Shown: positions 6,031 through 13,797, counted from the stretch's first letter. The stretch is 19,650 nucleotides of DNA from Bacteroidota bacterium (GCA_023437485.1 JAEZGB010000084.1:1-19650); one strand, 5' to 3'. Notes: generated by a model from the letters alone, not told the origin. A program made the numbers and translations.

Positions 6031-8318
6031 AAGTAACTGTTATTGGCGGCGGCCCGGGCGGGCTCTACTTCTCCATTTTGCTAAAAAAGGCCGTTCCGCA
6101 CGCCAAAATTGATGTGTATGAGCGCAACAAACCCGATGACGCCTTTGGGTTTGGCGTAGTGTTCAGTGACGAGACCCTTAGCGAGTTCCTCACCCGCGAT
6201 CCGCAATCCTATGAACTCATCCGCAGCCGGTTCGCTTACTGGGATGACCTTGATGTTGCGCGCGATGGCCAAGCCGTTCGCATTACGGGTAACGGCTTTT
6301 GCGGATGTTCCAGAAAAACCCTTCTGCAATTGCTTCAACAGCGATGCCGCGAGGAAGGCGTTGGTCTTCATTTTGAACAGGAAGTAAGTAACCTTAACCA
6401 GTTTAAGGACAGTGATGTAATTGTAGCCTGCGACGGACTGAACAGCGTAATTCGCGATGCGCGAAAAGACGATTTTGGAACCAAAATAAAACTCCAGCGT
6501 AACAAGTTTGTCTGGATGGGCTCTACCCGCCCACTTGATGCCTTTACCTACTTCTTCCGCAATACGCCCTATGGCGCGATGGTCGCCCACACCTACCAAT
6601 ACCAGGAAGGCATGAGCACCTGGATTTTTGAGTGCACGCCCGAAACCTGGGAAAAAGCGGGTTTCGAGACCTTTGACGAGGCTGGGACGATGGCCAAAAT
6701 TTCGGAACTTTTTAATGAAGAATTGCAAGGCCATCCGCTTATCTCCAACAAATCGCACTGGCGGCAATTCCCCACCGTGACCAATGAACACTGGCATTCG
6801 GGAAATATCGTCCTGTTGGGCGACGCCAAAGCCACCGCCCACTACTCCATCGGATCCGGTACCAAACTCGCTATGGAATGTGCCATCGCCCTGGCCGATT
6901 CAATTGCCGAAAACCAAAACGACATTACGGCCGCATTTGCCGCATACGAACAAAAGCGCCGCAACCGCGTCCAGATGATCCAGCACGCCGCCGCCGTATC
7001 GCTCGAATGGTTCGAGAACATGGACCGGCACATGGCGCAACCCTTTGAGCAGTTTGCCTTTGGGGTCATGACCCGCGCCAAAAAAGTCACTTTTGAGAAT
7101 CTCGCCCTGCGCGACCGCTCGTTTACTGACAGGGTGCTCACTCAGTTCAATCAAGCCCGCAACATACCCTCAAGGCTTCAGCCTGCCGCGTTTGCCCCGC
7201 TTCAACTTCGGGGAATGCATCTGCAAAACCGCATTGCCCTGGCGCCCATGGAGCAGTACAGGGCCGTTGACGGTATAGTGAATGACTGGCATCTGATGCA
7301 CTACGGCAGCCGTGCCGTGGGAGGCGTCGGGCTGATATATACCGAAGCCACGGCCATTGAAAACGATGGAAGAATTACTTCAGGATGTCCGTCCATTAAT
7401 TCTAATATTCAGTTAAATGCGTGGAAAAGAATTGTCGATTTCGTTCATGCCGAAAGCAAGTCGAAAATTGCCTTGCAGATTGGCCATGCGGGCCGCAAGG
7501 CGGCGATGCCCCTGCCGTGGGACGAAAAACGGCACCCTGTAGAATCCGCCAGGATCTCAGCCTCTGCCATTCCCTATTTTAGTGAAATGCACCCACCGCG
7601 CGAAATGAACCTGGATGACATGGACCGAATCGCTGCGCTGTTTGCCACTGCCGCGCGAAATGCCGATGCTGCGGGTTTTGACATGATTGAACTCCAAGCG
7701 CACCACGGCTTCCTTCTGGCTTCGTTCCTTTCGCCGCTCACCAATATCCGGACTGACGATTTCGGCGGAAGCCTTGAAAACCGGCTTCGGTTCCCGCTTC
7801 GCGTATTTGAGGTTGTCCGCGAAAACTTTTCTGCCGATAAACCCATAGGGGTGCGCATTTCGGCCAGTGACTGGGCCGTTGGCGGTATTTCACACGATGA
7901 CGCAATCGGTATTGCACAAGCATTTAAGGACGCCGGGGCCGACATCATTAGCGTTTCCAGCGGTTATACGCTTCCCGATGCCCAAATGCCTACCGGCCGC
8001 ATGTGGCAAACACCGTTTTCAGACGCGGTGCGCAACACGGTAAATATCCCGACGGTGACCTCGGGGGCCATTACCGATATCGACCAGATCAATACCATCA
8101 TACTGAACGGCCGCGCCGATATCGTGGCACTCGGTCGCCCGCTCCTGCTCGATCCCGGATTCGTGCGCCGTGCCCAGGCGTATGAAAATTTCCGCCCCGA
8201 TGATATTCCGCAGGGCTACATGCCTGGCGCAGCGTACCTGTTTACACAAGAACAGTCCAGTCGATGGGAAAAGGAATCGATGAAAAAGGCGCTCAAACCC
8301 GAATCGCATAAAAAATGA
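6027..8318 (+). CDS. bifunctional FAD monooxygenase / OYE-type oxidoreductase: salicylyl-CoA 5-hydroxylase or 2-aminobenzoyl-CoA monooxygenase/reductase
   Basis: The 763 residues hold two domains. Residues 1 to about 375 are a class A flavin monooxygenase: GGGPGG at 7-12, VYERN after the second strand, the ACDG motif, and LLGDAKATAHYSIGSGTK with G265-D266. Residues about 390-745 are an Old Yellow Enzyme barrel: APMEQYRAVDG (406-416), LQIGHAGRKAAMP, SPLTNIRTDDFGGSLENR and ALGRPLLLDP. This order is that of 2-aminobenzoyl-CoA monooxygenase/reductase of Azoarcus and of the proteins named bifunctional salicylyl-CoA 5-hydroxylase/oxidoreductase. They hydroxylate the CoA-bound ring at C5 using O2 and NAD(P)H; the OYE half may then reduce it. 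Here the OYE motif usually written HAAHGY reads QAHHGF, so the first histidine is Q557 while H560 is kept. Salicylate versus anthranilate specificity cannot be read from the sequence. The gene is followed directly by a ligase that would make its substrate. Confidence 0.9.
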   Translation: MKVTVIGGGPGGLYFSILLKKAVPHAKIDVYERNKPDDAFGFGVVFSDETLSEFLTRDPQSYELIRSRFAYWDDLDVARDGQAVRITGNGFCGCSRKTLLQLLQQRCREEGVGLHFEQEVSNLNQFKDSDVIVACDGLNSVIRDARKDDFGTKIKLQRNKFVWMGSTRPLDAFTYFFRNTPYGAMVAHTYQYQEGMSTWIFECTPETWEKAGFETFDEAGTMAKISELFNEELQGHPLISNKSHWRQFPTVTNEHWHSGNIVLLGDAKATAHYSIGSGTKLAMECAIALADSIAENQNDITAAFAAYEQKRRNRVQMIQHAAAVSLEWFENMDRHMAQPFEQFAFGVMTRAKKVTFENLALRDRSFTDRVLTQFNQARNIPSRLQPAAFAPLQLRGMHLQNRIALAPMEQYRAVDGIVNDWHLMHYGSRAVGGVGLIYTEATAIENDGRITSGCPSINSNIQLNAWKRIVDFVHAESKSKIALQIGHAGRKAAMPLPWDEKRHPVESARISASAIPYFSEMHPPREMNLDDMDRIAALFATAARNADAAGFDMIELQAHHGFLLASFLSPLTNIRTDDFGGSLENRLRFPLRVFEVVRENFSADKPIGVRISASDWAVGGISHDDAIGIAQAFKDAGADIISVSSGYTLPDAQMPTGRMWQTPFSDAVRNTVNIPTVTSGAITDIDQINTIILNGRADIVALGRPLLLDPGFVRRAQAYENFRPDDIPQGYMPGAAYLFTQEQSSRWEKESMKKALKPESHKK

Positions 8319-8404
8319 TTAAAATGTTACTGCTTTTTATCGGTTTTTTCGCCGCGGCACAAACCCTCCCGATAGAAGGCGGTATTCAACAATTTTTAAA
8401 TTAA
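8315..8404 (+). CDS. 29-residue frame with signal-peptide-like start, possible small protein or gene remnant
   Basis: ATG 8315 overlaps the monooxygenase stop by four bases (ATGA), and TAA 8402-8404 ends five bases before the ligase ATG. The peptide begins MIKMLLLFIGFFAAAQ, a typical signal peptide with a plausible signal peptidase I site after AAA, followed by only about fourteen residues. It may be a small secreted or membrane peptide, a remnant of a secreted-protein gene cut away by rearrangement, or chance. It otherwise explains the 91-base gap between two enzymes of one pathway. Confidence 0.3.
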   Translation: MIKMLLLFIGFFAAAQTLPIEGGIQQFLN

Positions 8405-8409
8405 TTGAG

Positions 8410-10011
8410 ATGCACAGATACCAGGACAATTTTGCGCATGATAATCTTCCGCAGCCGGACCTGCAACCGGATTGCATTTTTCCGGATGGATTTGCAACGC
8501 CGTTAAAGTTAAACTGTTCCCATGATCTGTTAGACAGGCACATCCGGGAGGGAAATGGCGAGAGAATCGCCATCAGAACTTTCGATTCGCAATGGACCTA
8601 TCGCGAACTCTTTGAAAAGTCAAACCAAATTGCGCATGTCCTGGTTGAGGACTTGAAGCTGGTTCCGGGCAATCGGGTATTGATACGATCGGCCAATAAC
8701 CCGATGATGGTTGCGTGCTGGTTTGCCGTGATCAAGGCCGGAGGTATCGTGGTGGCCACCATGCCGCTCCTGCGAGAAAAAGAACTTGCAACAATGATTG
8801 GTTGCGCGCAGATCTCTCATGCGCTCTGCGATTATCGGTTGGAGGAGGCGTTGGTGAATTGCGGAACCGCGCCCGAGCACATGATAACTTTTGACGGACT
8901 CGGAACGGCTATGTCCAAGCTGGAAGCGCTGATGCAAAACAAGCCCGTCAACTTTACCAATTATGATTCAGATGCGGGCGATGTTTGTCTGATTGGATTT
9001 ACCTCGGGCACTACGGGGCTTCCCAAGATGACGGCGCATTACCACCGCGACGTGATCCTGATTTGCCGCGCGTTCCCGCCCTACGCGCTCCAGCCCACAC
9101 CCGACGATATCTTTTCAGGGAGCCCGCCACTTGGGTTTACTTTCGGGCTGGGCGGATTGGTGCTGTTCCCGTTTTATTTTGGCGCCTCGACCTTCCTGAT
9201 CGAGAAGCCCTCGCCGGAGCTGCTCCTGAAAGCCATTCAGGATTTTAAGGTCACCATCTGCTTTACCGCACCAACAGCCTGGCGGGTAATTACAACACTT
9301 GTTGATCAATATGACATCAGCAGCCTTAGAAAATGCGTATCGGCAGGCGAAACCTTGCCCGCAAAGGTTTGGCAGGACTGGTTTGATGCGACCGGGCTGA
9401 AAATCATCGACGGGATCGGATCAACCGAAATGCTTCATATCTTCATCTCCAACAACGAAGAGTTCATGAAAAAAGGAACGACAGGAAAACCCGTTTTTGG
9501 GTACGAGGCGAAAATCATCGATGACCACGGCAACGAGGTTCCCGACGACACGCCCGGAAGGCTCGCCGTACGCGGGATCACGGGTTGCAAATATCTGGCG
9601 CGCGAGGAAAAACAGCGTGAATATGTTGAGAACGGCTGGAACGTCACCGGCGATATCTTTAAACGCGATGCTGACGGTTTTTACTGTTTCGTGGCCCGCG
9701 GCGACGACATGATCATCTCATCGGGTTACAACATTGGCGCGGTAGAAGTTGAAAGCGTACTGCTCACCCACCCCGATATTGCCGAGTGTGCCGTGACCGG
9801 TTGCCCGGATCAGGAGCGCGGGATGCTGGTTTGCGCTCATATCGTGCTCAAAGATTCAGGTAAAGCTTCGGATGAAACGGCCCGATCAATACAGGACTGG
9901 TTCAAGCTAAACGCGGCGCCGTACAAATATCCGCGTAAAATAGATTTCGTATCGCAGCTGCCAAAAACAGAGACTGGAAAAATACAGCGATTTAAATTAA
10001 AGCAACTATGA
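8410..10011 (+). CDS. aryl-CoA ligase, 2-aminobenzoate/benzoate--CoA ligase-like
   Basis: This 533-residue AMP-forming ligase activates an aromatic acid to its CoA thioester. Motifs in order are WTYRELFEKSNQIA near 62-75, the P-loop TSGTTGLPK (198-206), GIGSTEMLHIF (A5 region), VTGDIFKRDADGFYCFVARGDDMI, and the C-terminal catalytic lysine K524 in TETGKIQRFK. The N-terminal stretch with DNLP, PLKLNCSHDLLDRH, and later VPGNRVLIRSANNPMMVACWFAVIKAGGIVVATMPLLR resembles ligases encoded beside 2-aminobenzoyl-CoA monooxygenase genes. Placed directly after the two-domain hydroxylase and directly before a thioesterase whose start overlaps this stop, it should supply salicylyl-CoA or 2-aminobenzoyl-CoA. 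The start at 8410 gives the expected family length. Confidence 0.92.
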   Translation: MHRYQDNFAHDNLPQPDLQPDCIFPDGFATPLKLNCSHDLLDRHIREGNGERIAIRTFDSQWTYRELFEKSNQIAHVLVEDLKLVPGNRVLIRSANNPMMVACWFAVIKAGGIVVATMPLLREKELATMIGCAQISHALCDYRLEEALVNCGTAPEHMITFDGLGTAMSKLEALMQNKPVNFTNYDSDAGDVCLIGFTSGTTGLPKMTAHYHRDVILICRAFPPYALQPTPDDIFSGSPPLGFTFGLGGLVLFPFYFGASTFLIEKPSPELLLKAIQDFKVTICFTAPTAWRVITTLVDQYDISSLRKCVSAGETLPAKVWQDWFDATGLKIIDGIGSTEMLHIFISNNEEFMKKGTTGKPVFGYEAKIIDDHGNEVPDDTPGRLAVRGITGCKYLAREEKQREYVENGWNVTGDIFKRDADGFYCFVARGDDMIISSGYNIGAVEVESVLLTHPDIAECAVTGCPDQERGMLVCAHIVLKDSGKASDETARSIQDWFKLNAAPYKYPRKIDFVSQLPKTETGKIQRFKLKQL

Positions 10012-10427
10012 TGTTTACCAAACGTGAATCGGTGAAATTCAGGCACGTGGACTTTGCCGGAATCGTCTTTTATCCACGATTTCTCGAGATGCTCAACGAT
10101 TTGGTTGAGGACTGGTTTGCCGAGGCTCTTGAGAGGCCGTTTTCCAGAATCCACGAAACACACGGGATTCCGACCGTAGATCTTAAAGTGAAATTCAGAA
10201 ACGCGGCGCGAATTGGCGATGAGTTGCAAAAGACGCTGTGGGTCAATTCGGTTGGCGGGTCATCGATGAGTTGCGGGTTCGAGTTTACGAAGGACTCCGG
10301 CGAATTATGCCTCGAAGGCGAAGTTACGTTGGTAAATGTTGCGATTGACAAAGAATCGGGAACCATAAAATCAGAGCCGTTTGACCAGAAGACTCGCGAG
10401 AAGATCTCCGGGTTTCTCAAAAACTGA
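10008..10427 (+). CDS. acyl-CoA thioesterase, 4-hydroxybenzoyl-CoA thioesterase-type hotdog
   Basis: This 139-residue single-hotdog protein carries the 4HBT signature VKFRHVDFAGIVFYPRFLEMLND, in which D15 corresponds to the catalytic aspartate of 4-hydroxybenzoyl-CoA thioesterase. ATG 10008 overlaps the ligase stop by four bases; a second ATG at 10011 is equally usable and would drop one methionine. In this context it would release free gentisate or 5-hydroxyanthranilate from the hydroxylated CoA ester, needed because the downstream dioxygenase acts on free acids. Homologues occur in many pathways, so the substrate rests on context alone. Confidence 0.9.
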   Translation: MMFTKRESVKFRHVDFAGIVFYPRFLEMLNDLVEDWFAEALERPFSRIHETHGIPTVDLKVKFRNAARIGDELQKTLWVNSVGGSSMSCGFEFTKDSGELCLEGEVTLVNVAIDKESGTIKSEPFDQKTREKISGFLKN

Positions 10428-10442
10428 TTGCGGATTTTTGAG

Positions 10443-10450
10443 TAACTTTA
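10443..10450 (+). promoter_or_regulatory. possible -7 element upstream of the C-N hydrolase gene
   Basis: TAACTTTA matches TAnnTTTG at seven of eight positions and lies 19 bases before ATG 10469, in the only sizeable gap (41 bases) of this part of the cluster. No convincing TTTG at -33 was found, so the downstream genes may simply be cotranscribed. Confidence 0.25.
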
Positions 10451-10468
10451 GCCTCCTAACCAAAAAAC

Positions 10469-11464
10469 ATGGAAATACCAAAGTTCAAAGCCGCAGCCGT
10501 ACAGACCTCGCCGGTTTTCCTGAATGTTCCCAAAACGGTTGAAAAGGCCGTTTCGCTAATCCGGGAGGCCGCACTCAATGGCGCTGACCTGGTTGCCTTT
10601 CCCGAAGTTTTCATCGCGGGATATCCTTATTGGAATTGGATCATGACGCCCATCCAGGGCAGCAGGTGGTATGAGGAACTGTACAAAAATTCGATTGCCG
10701 TTCCCGGCCCGGAGACCCAGGAGCTTTGCAAGGCGGCGCAGGAATTCAATTGCCACGTGGTGATCGGGGTCAATGAGCGGGGCAGCAGTTTTGGCGAAAT
10801 CTACAACACCAACCTTATCATCGACAATTCGGGCGACTTGATCGGCATCCACCGCAAATTGGTGCCTACCTGGGCCGAGAAACTCACCTGGACCTCCGGC
10901 GATGGTTCGTCGTTAAAGGTTTACGACACTGAGATCGGGCCCATCGGAACACTGGCCTGCGGCGAGAACACCAATACCCTTGCCCGATTCACGTTGCTTT
11001 CACAGGGCGAGTTGATTCACATTGCCAACTACATCTCGCTTCCCGTCGCGCCGCCCGATTACGACATGGCCGAGGCAATACGCATCAGGGCCGCGGCGCA
11101 TTCCTTTGAGGGGAAACTTTTTACGATCGTGTCGTGCTCGACCATATCGGATGAAATCATAAAAGCAATGGAAGCCGATGTGCCCAATGCACGCGAACTT
11201 TTGACAAGAAAGAGTTCGGCATTTTCAGGGATCATCGGGCCAAACGGGGCCGTGGTGGGAACTCCACTTGTCGACGAGGAAGGCATCGTCTATGCCGAAA
11301 TTGACCTCTCAAAATGCATTCAGCCCAAACAGATGCATGACATTTTGGGGCATTACAACCGCTTCGACATTTTTGACCTGCGGGTCAATGTCGCGCCAAC
11401 CAGAAAAATCACCTTTGTCAACAGCCACGAGGAATTTCACCGGGTGGACCTGACATCAGAATAA
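10469..11464 (+). CDS. nitrilase-superfamily carbon-nitrogen hydrolase
   Basis: The 331-residue cytoplasmic enzyme has the complete catalytic set: E46 in AFPEVFIAGYP, K130 in IHRKLVPTWAEKLTW with a further glutamate at 137, and nucleophile C164 in LACGENTNTLARF. Length and the GENTNxLARF surroundings resemble nitrilase-branch proteins rather than NAD synthetase or omega-amidase types, although the classical C-W-E-H pattern at the cysteine is replaced by C-G-E-N. It converts either a nitrile to an acid plus ammonia or an amide to an acid. The gene is 41 bases after the thioesterase and six bases before the ring-cleaving dioxygenase, so it probably belongs to the pathway. A salicylate route would not need it, whereas an anthranilate route cleaved in gentisate fashion would produce an amide. 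That role is inference; nitrile use is the main alternative. Confidence 0.88.
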   Translation: MEIPKFKAAAVQTSPVFLNVPKTVEKAVSLIREAALNGADLVAFPEVFIAGYPYWNWIMTPIQGSRWYEELYKNSIAVPGPETQELCKAAQEFNCHVVIGVNERGSSFGEIYNTNLIIDNSGDLIGIHRKLVPTWAEKLTWTSGDGSSLKVYDTEIGPIGTLACGENTNTLARFTLLSQGELIHIANYISLPVAPPDYDMAEAIRIRAAAHSFEGKLFTIVSCSTISDEIIKAMEADVPNARELLTRKSSAFSGIIGPNGAVVGTPLVDEEGIVYAEIDLSKCIQPKQMHDILGHYNRFDIFDLRVNVAPTRKITFVNSHEEFHRVDLTSE

Positions 11465-11470
11465 ATCAAT

Positions 11471-12583
11471 ATGGACGCAAAATACAGCGATGACGTAATT
11501 GGCCGCGCGCGTGTGAAGGATACGCCCGAACTTGAAGCCTATTACCGCGAACTTAGTGACTTGGGAGCCGGTGCCCTCTGGACCGTAGCCAACGATATCG
11601 AGCCGTGGGAGCCGCGAAGCACATCGGTACCGATGCTCTGGCGTTATGACGACCTGCGCGAACTGGTACTCAAATCATCAGAACTCGTCACCCCGGAACA
11701 AGCCGGACGACGCGTGGTCTATTTGGTCAACGACAAGAGAAGGGATGTCAGTGCGGCCGTGGGGTGGCTCTACACCGGAATTCAGGTGACAAGGCCCGGC
11801 GAAAGCACATCGGCACACCGGCACAAGGCCTCTGCCCTGCGGTTTATTATGGAGGGAGAAGGCGGATACACCGTGGTTGACGGCAACAAGATCACCTTTG
11901 AGGTCAATGATTTCGTTCTCACGCCAAATTCCACGTGGCACGAACACGGTGTTTCGGCCGATGGCAAGACCTGCATTTGGCAGGACGGGCTGGACATTCC
12001 GCTGGTGAACGCGCTTGAGGCCAATGATTACGCGGTTTTTGACGGAAAGCAGCCGCTTGGCCCGCCGGTGAACCAGTCGCCGATGTCATTTGGGGCGCCG
12101 GGCATAATCCGCGCTGACCTGGCCTGGGACAAACCCTACTCGCCCCTTTTCAAATATTCCTGGAAGCAGGTATACCCTGCCCTGTTGGAGGCTGCAAGGG
12201 TCAATGAAGACTCGCCCTTTGACGGCATCCTGATGCATTACACCAATCCCGCTACGGGAGGCCACGTGATGCAGACCATGGGCGCCTCGATGCAATTGCT
12301 GCGGCCCGGATTCAGAGGCAAGGCCCACCGACACACGGGATCGTTTGTATATCAGTGCGCCAGGGGAAAGGGATATTCGATCATCAGTGGAAAGCGATAC
12401 GACTGGAAGGAGCGCGATATTTTTTGCGTTCCGTCATGGGCGTGGCACGAGCATGTGAATCTTTCCGATACCGATGATGCCTGCCTGTTCTCCTTTAATG
12501 ATTTACCCGTTATTGAAAAACTTGGCCTTTTCCAGCAACGCGAAATGGAGGAAAACGGCGGTTATCAGCGCGTTGTTGAATGA
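11471..12583 (+). CDS. gentisate 1,2-dioxygenase-type bicupin ring-cleaving dioxygenase
   Basis: The 370 residues form two cupin domains. The first has H116 and H118 in SAHRHKASALRF and H157/H159 in NSTWHEHG, the expected Fe(II) ligands; the second repeats the pattern with H286/H288 (KAHRHTG) and H326/H328 (WAWHEHV). Length and motifs (MEGEGGYTVVDG, GAPGIIRADLAWDKPYSPLFKYSW) fit gentisate 1,2-dioxygenases and related salicylate or substituted-salicylate dioxygenases. The family opens the ring with O2 between the carboxyl-bearing carbon and its hydroxyl-bearing neighbour, giving maleylpyruvate from gentisate. The gene lies in the middle of a CoA-dependent upper pathway and a lower pathway for maleylpyruvate. 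Whether the natural substrate is gentisate or 5-hydroxyanthranilate is not visible in the sequence. Confidence 0.9.
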   Translation: MDAKYSDDVIGRARVKDTPELEAYYRELSDLGAGALWTVANDIEPWEPRSTSVPMLWRYDDLRELVLKSSELVTPEQAGRRVVYLVNDKRRDVSAAVGWLYTGIQVTRPGESTSAHRHKASALRFIMEGEGGYTVVDGNKITFEVNDFVLTPNSTWHEHGVSADGKTCIWQDGLDIPLVNALEANDYAVFDGKQPLGPPVNQSPMSFGAPGIIRADLAWDKPYSPLFKYSWKQVYPALLEAARVNEDSPFDGILMHYTNPATGGHVMQTMGASMQLLRPGFRGKAHRHTGSFVYQCARGKGYSIISGKRYDWKERDIFCVPSWAWHEHVNLSDTDDACLFSFNDLPVIEKLGLFQQREMEENGGYQRVVE

Positions 12584-12762
12584 AGCCCGAATTCCTGAAA
12601 TTAATGTTTGGCCTGGCACTTTGCGCGGGATTCATCGCGGTTGGCATTTATTTGCTGGACCATCCAAACCAATTGGCGCGAACCATTGGCGGAGCGAACG
12701 TTTTATTTTTCTCGGCTTTGCTGGCACTGGCCGTTTATAAACTGTATAAAAGCAAAAAATAA
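12580..12762 (+). CDS. 60-residue two-helix membrane protein in the catabolic operon
   Basis: ATG 12580 overlaps the dioxygenase stop (ATGA), and the stop is one base before the next gene's ATG. The protein has two hydrophobic segments, about residues 8-26 and 38-55, separated by DHPNQLARTIGG, with basic ends (MKPEFLK and YKSKK). I do not recognise the family. Its tight placement between two pathway enzymes makes it a real, co-translated gene; a membrane role such as helping uptake or anchoring is speculation. Confidence 0.7.
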   Translation: MKPEFLKLMFGLALCAGFIAVGIYLLDHPNQLARTIGGANVLFFSALLALAVYKLYKSKK

Positions 12763-12763
12763 T

Positions 12764-13675
12764 ATGAAATTAGCGACATACGAAGCAGAAGGCGTACAAA
12801 GACTGGGCGTTGTCCAACCGGGATTGATTATCGAACTTTGGAAACTTGGGCAACGGACAAACCAAACTTTTCCCGAAACAATGCTCGAGCTCATTGACGC
12901 GGGACAGCCTATGGTGGAGGCGATTGACTCGGCCATCAGGACCGCGAATGAGAATGTGCTGGCCTCCTGCTCCCTACCGCTCAAGGAAGTGAAGTTGCTG
13001 GCGCCGATTCCGCGGCCCAGGAAAAACATCATCGGGATTGGATTGAATTATACCGAACACGTGGCCGAAAGCGCCCGGACCCTGGACACAAGCAACCAGT
13101 TGCCGGACAAGCCGGTCATCTTTTCCAAACCGCCGACGGCCGTAACGGGAACCAATTCTGATATTTTGCACAATACCCAACTCACACAACAACTGGACTG
13201 GGAGGTGGAACTTGCCGTTGTCATTGGCAAAAAAGGCAAGTACGTCAAGCGCGAGGATGCGCTGGACTATGTGTTTGGGTATACCGTGATCAACGATATC
13301 TCGGCGCGGGATTGCAGGCGTGCCGGTCAATGGATCGTCTCCAAGGGACAGGATACCTTTGCCCCGATGGGCCCGGTTTTGGTGACTGCTGACGAAATTC
13401 CCGACCCGCATAACCTTGATCTGCACCTAAAACTCAACGGCCGGGAAATGCAGCGTTCCAACACCCGGTTTATGCTCTTCAACATCAACGAACTCATCGA
13501 AGACCTTTCGAGCGTGTTCACCCTCGAGCCCGGCGACATCATTGCCACGGGAACTCCCGCAGGTGTTGGCGCGGGCCGCGACCCCCAGCAATGGATGTGG
13601 GACGGGGATATAGTTGAGGCGTCGGTTGAGGGGATTGGGACGATCACGAACACCGTTCGGTCAATTAATAATTAA
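12764..13675 (+). CDS. fumarylacetoacetate hydrolase-family protein (maleyl-/fumarylpyruvate hydrolase-like)
   Basis: This 303-residue enzyme carries the FAH fold signatures: NIIGIGLNYTEHVAES near 88-103, KPVIFSKPPTAVTG, DWEVELAVVIGKKGKY with metal ligands E147 and E149, D178 in VINDISARD, KGQDTFAPMGP, and GDIIATGTPAGVGAG. The family hydrolyses 1,3-diketo acids in a Mg/Mn-dependent way. After the ring-cleaving dioxygenase its logical role is to split maleylpyruvate (or its amide) into pyruvate and a C4 acid. The true start is ATG 12764, one base after the small membrane gene; a longer frame from 12608 just reads through that gene. Decarboxylase or isomerase functions also exist in this family (HpcE-like), but the context favours hydrolysis. 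Confidence 0.9.
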   Translation: MKLATYEAEGVQRLGVVQPGLIIELWKLGQRTNQTFPETMLELIDAGQPMVEAIDSAIRTANENVLASCSLPLKEVKLLAPIPRPRKNIIGIGLNYTEHVAESARTLDTSNQLPDKPVIFSKPPTAVTGTNSDILHNTQLTQQLDWEVELAVVIGKKGKYVKREDALDYVFGYTVINDISARDCRRAGQWIVSKGQDTFAPMGPVLVTADEIPDPHNLDLHLKLNGREMQRSNTRFMLFNINELIEDLSSVFTLEPGDIIATGTPAGVGAGRDPQQWMWDGDIVEASVEGIGTITNTVRSINN

Positions 13676-13687
13676 TAATTAATAATT
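13664..13687. repeat. 7-bp tandem repeat ATTAATA, about 3.4 copies
   Basis: Three perfect copies of ATTAATA plus a partial fourth run over the last codons and stop (TAA 13673-13675) of the hydrolase gene into the spacer. Each copy creates further TAA stops. Strings like this are common in flavobacterial spacers. Confidence 0.85.
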
Positions 13688-13702
13688 GGTCCTATCCGGA
13701 GG

Positions 13703-13758
13703 CCTTAAGACCTTACGACTTTATGACCTTACGACCTTATGACCTTACGACCTTCGTG
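13703..13758. repeat. 8-bp tandem repeat CCTTACGA / CCTTATGA, seven units
   Basis: Seven head-to-tail octamers are seen: CCTTAAGA, CCTTACGA, CTTTATGA, CCTTACGA, CCTTATGA, CCTTACGA, CCTTCGTG. The central units alternate TACG and TATG, giving a 16-base period. No coding potential is apparent. Confidence 0.85.
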
Positions 13759-13782
13759 CGACATTGGACATTTGTCATTCGT

Positions 13783-13797
13783 CAGGGCTCTGCCCTG
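13783..13797. repeat. short hairpin CAGGGC-TCT-GCCCTG
   Basis: A perfect six-base inverted repeat with a three-base loop lies in the spacer between the hydrolase and maleate isomerase genes. It is not followed by a T run, so it is not a classical terminator. Confidence 0.5.

Noticed and set aside
6081..6842. Open frame of 253 codons on the minus strand
   Set aside because: It is entirely antisense to the flavin monooxygenase domain, whose motifs are clear, and shows no domain of its own.
10469..11464. Assignment as NAD synthetase-type or beta-ureidopropionase amidase
   Set aside because: The Glu/Lys/Cys surroundings (HRKLVPTWAEKLTW and CGENTN) look like the nitrilase branch, so only the superfamily is claimed.
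12608..12763. N-terminal extension of the FAH-family gene
   Set aside because: These codons are a shadow of the small membrane gene in another frame; FAH homologues begin at MKLATYE.
12974..13426. Open frame of 150 codons on the minus strand
   Set aside because: Antisense shadow of the FAH-family gene.
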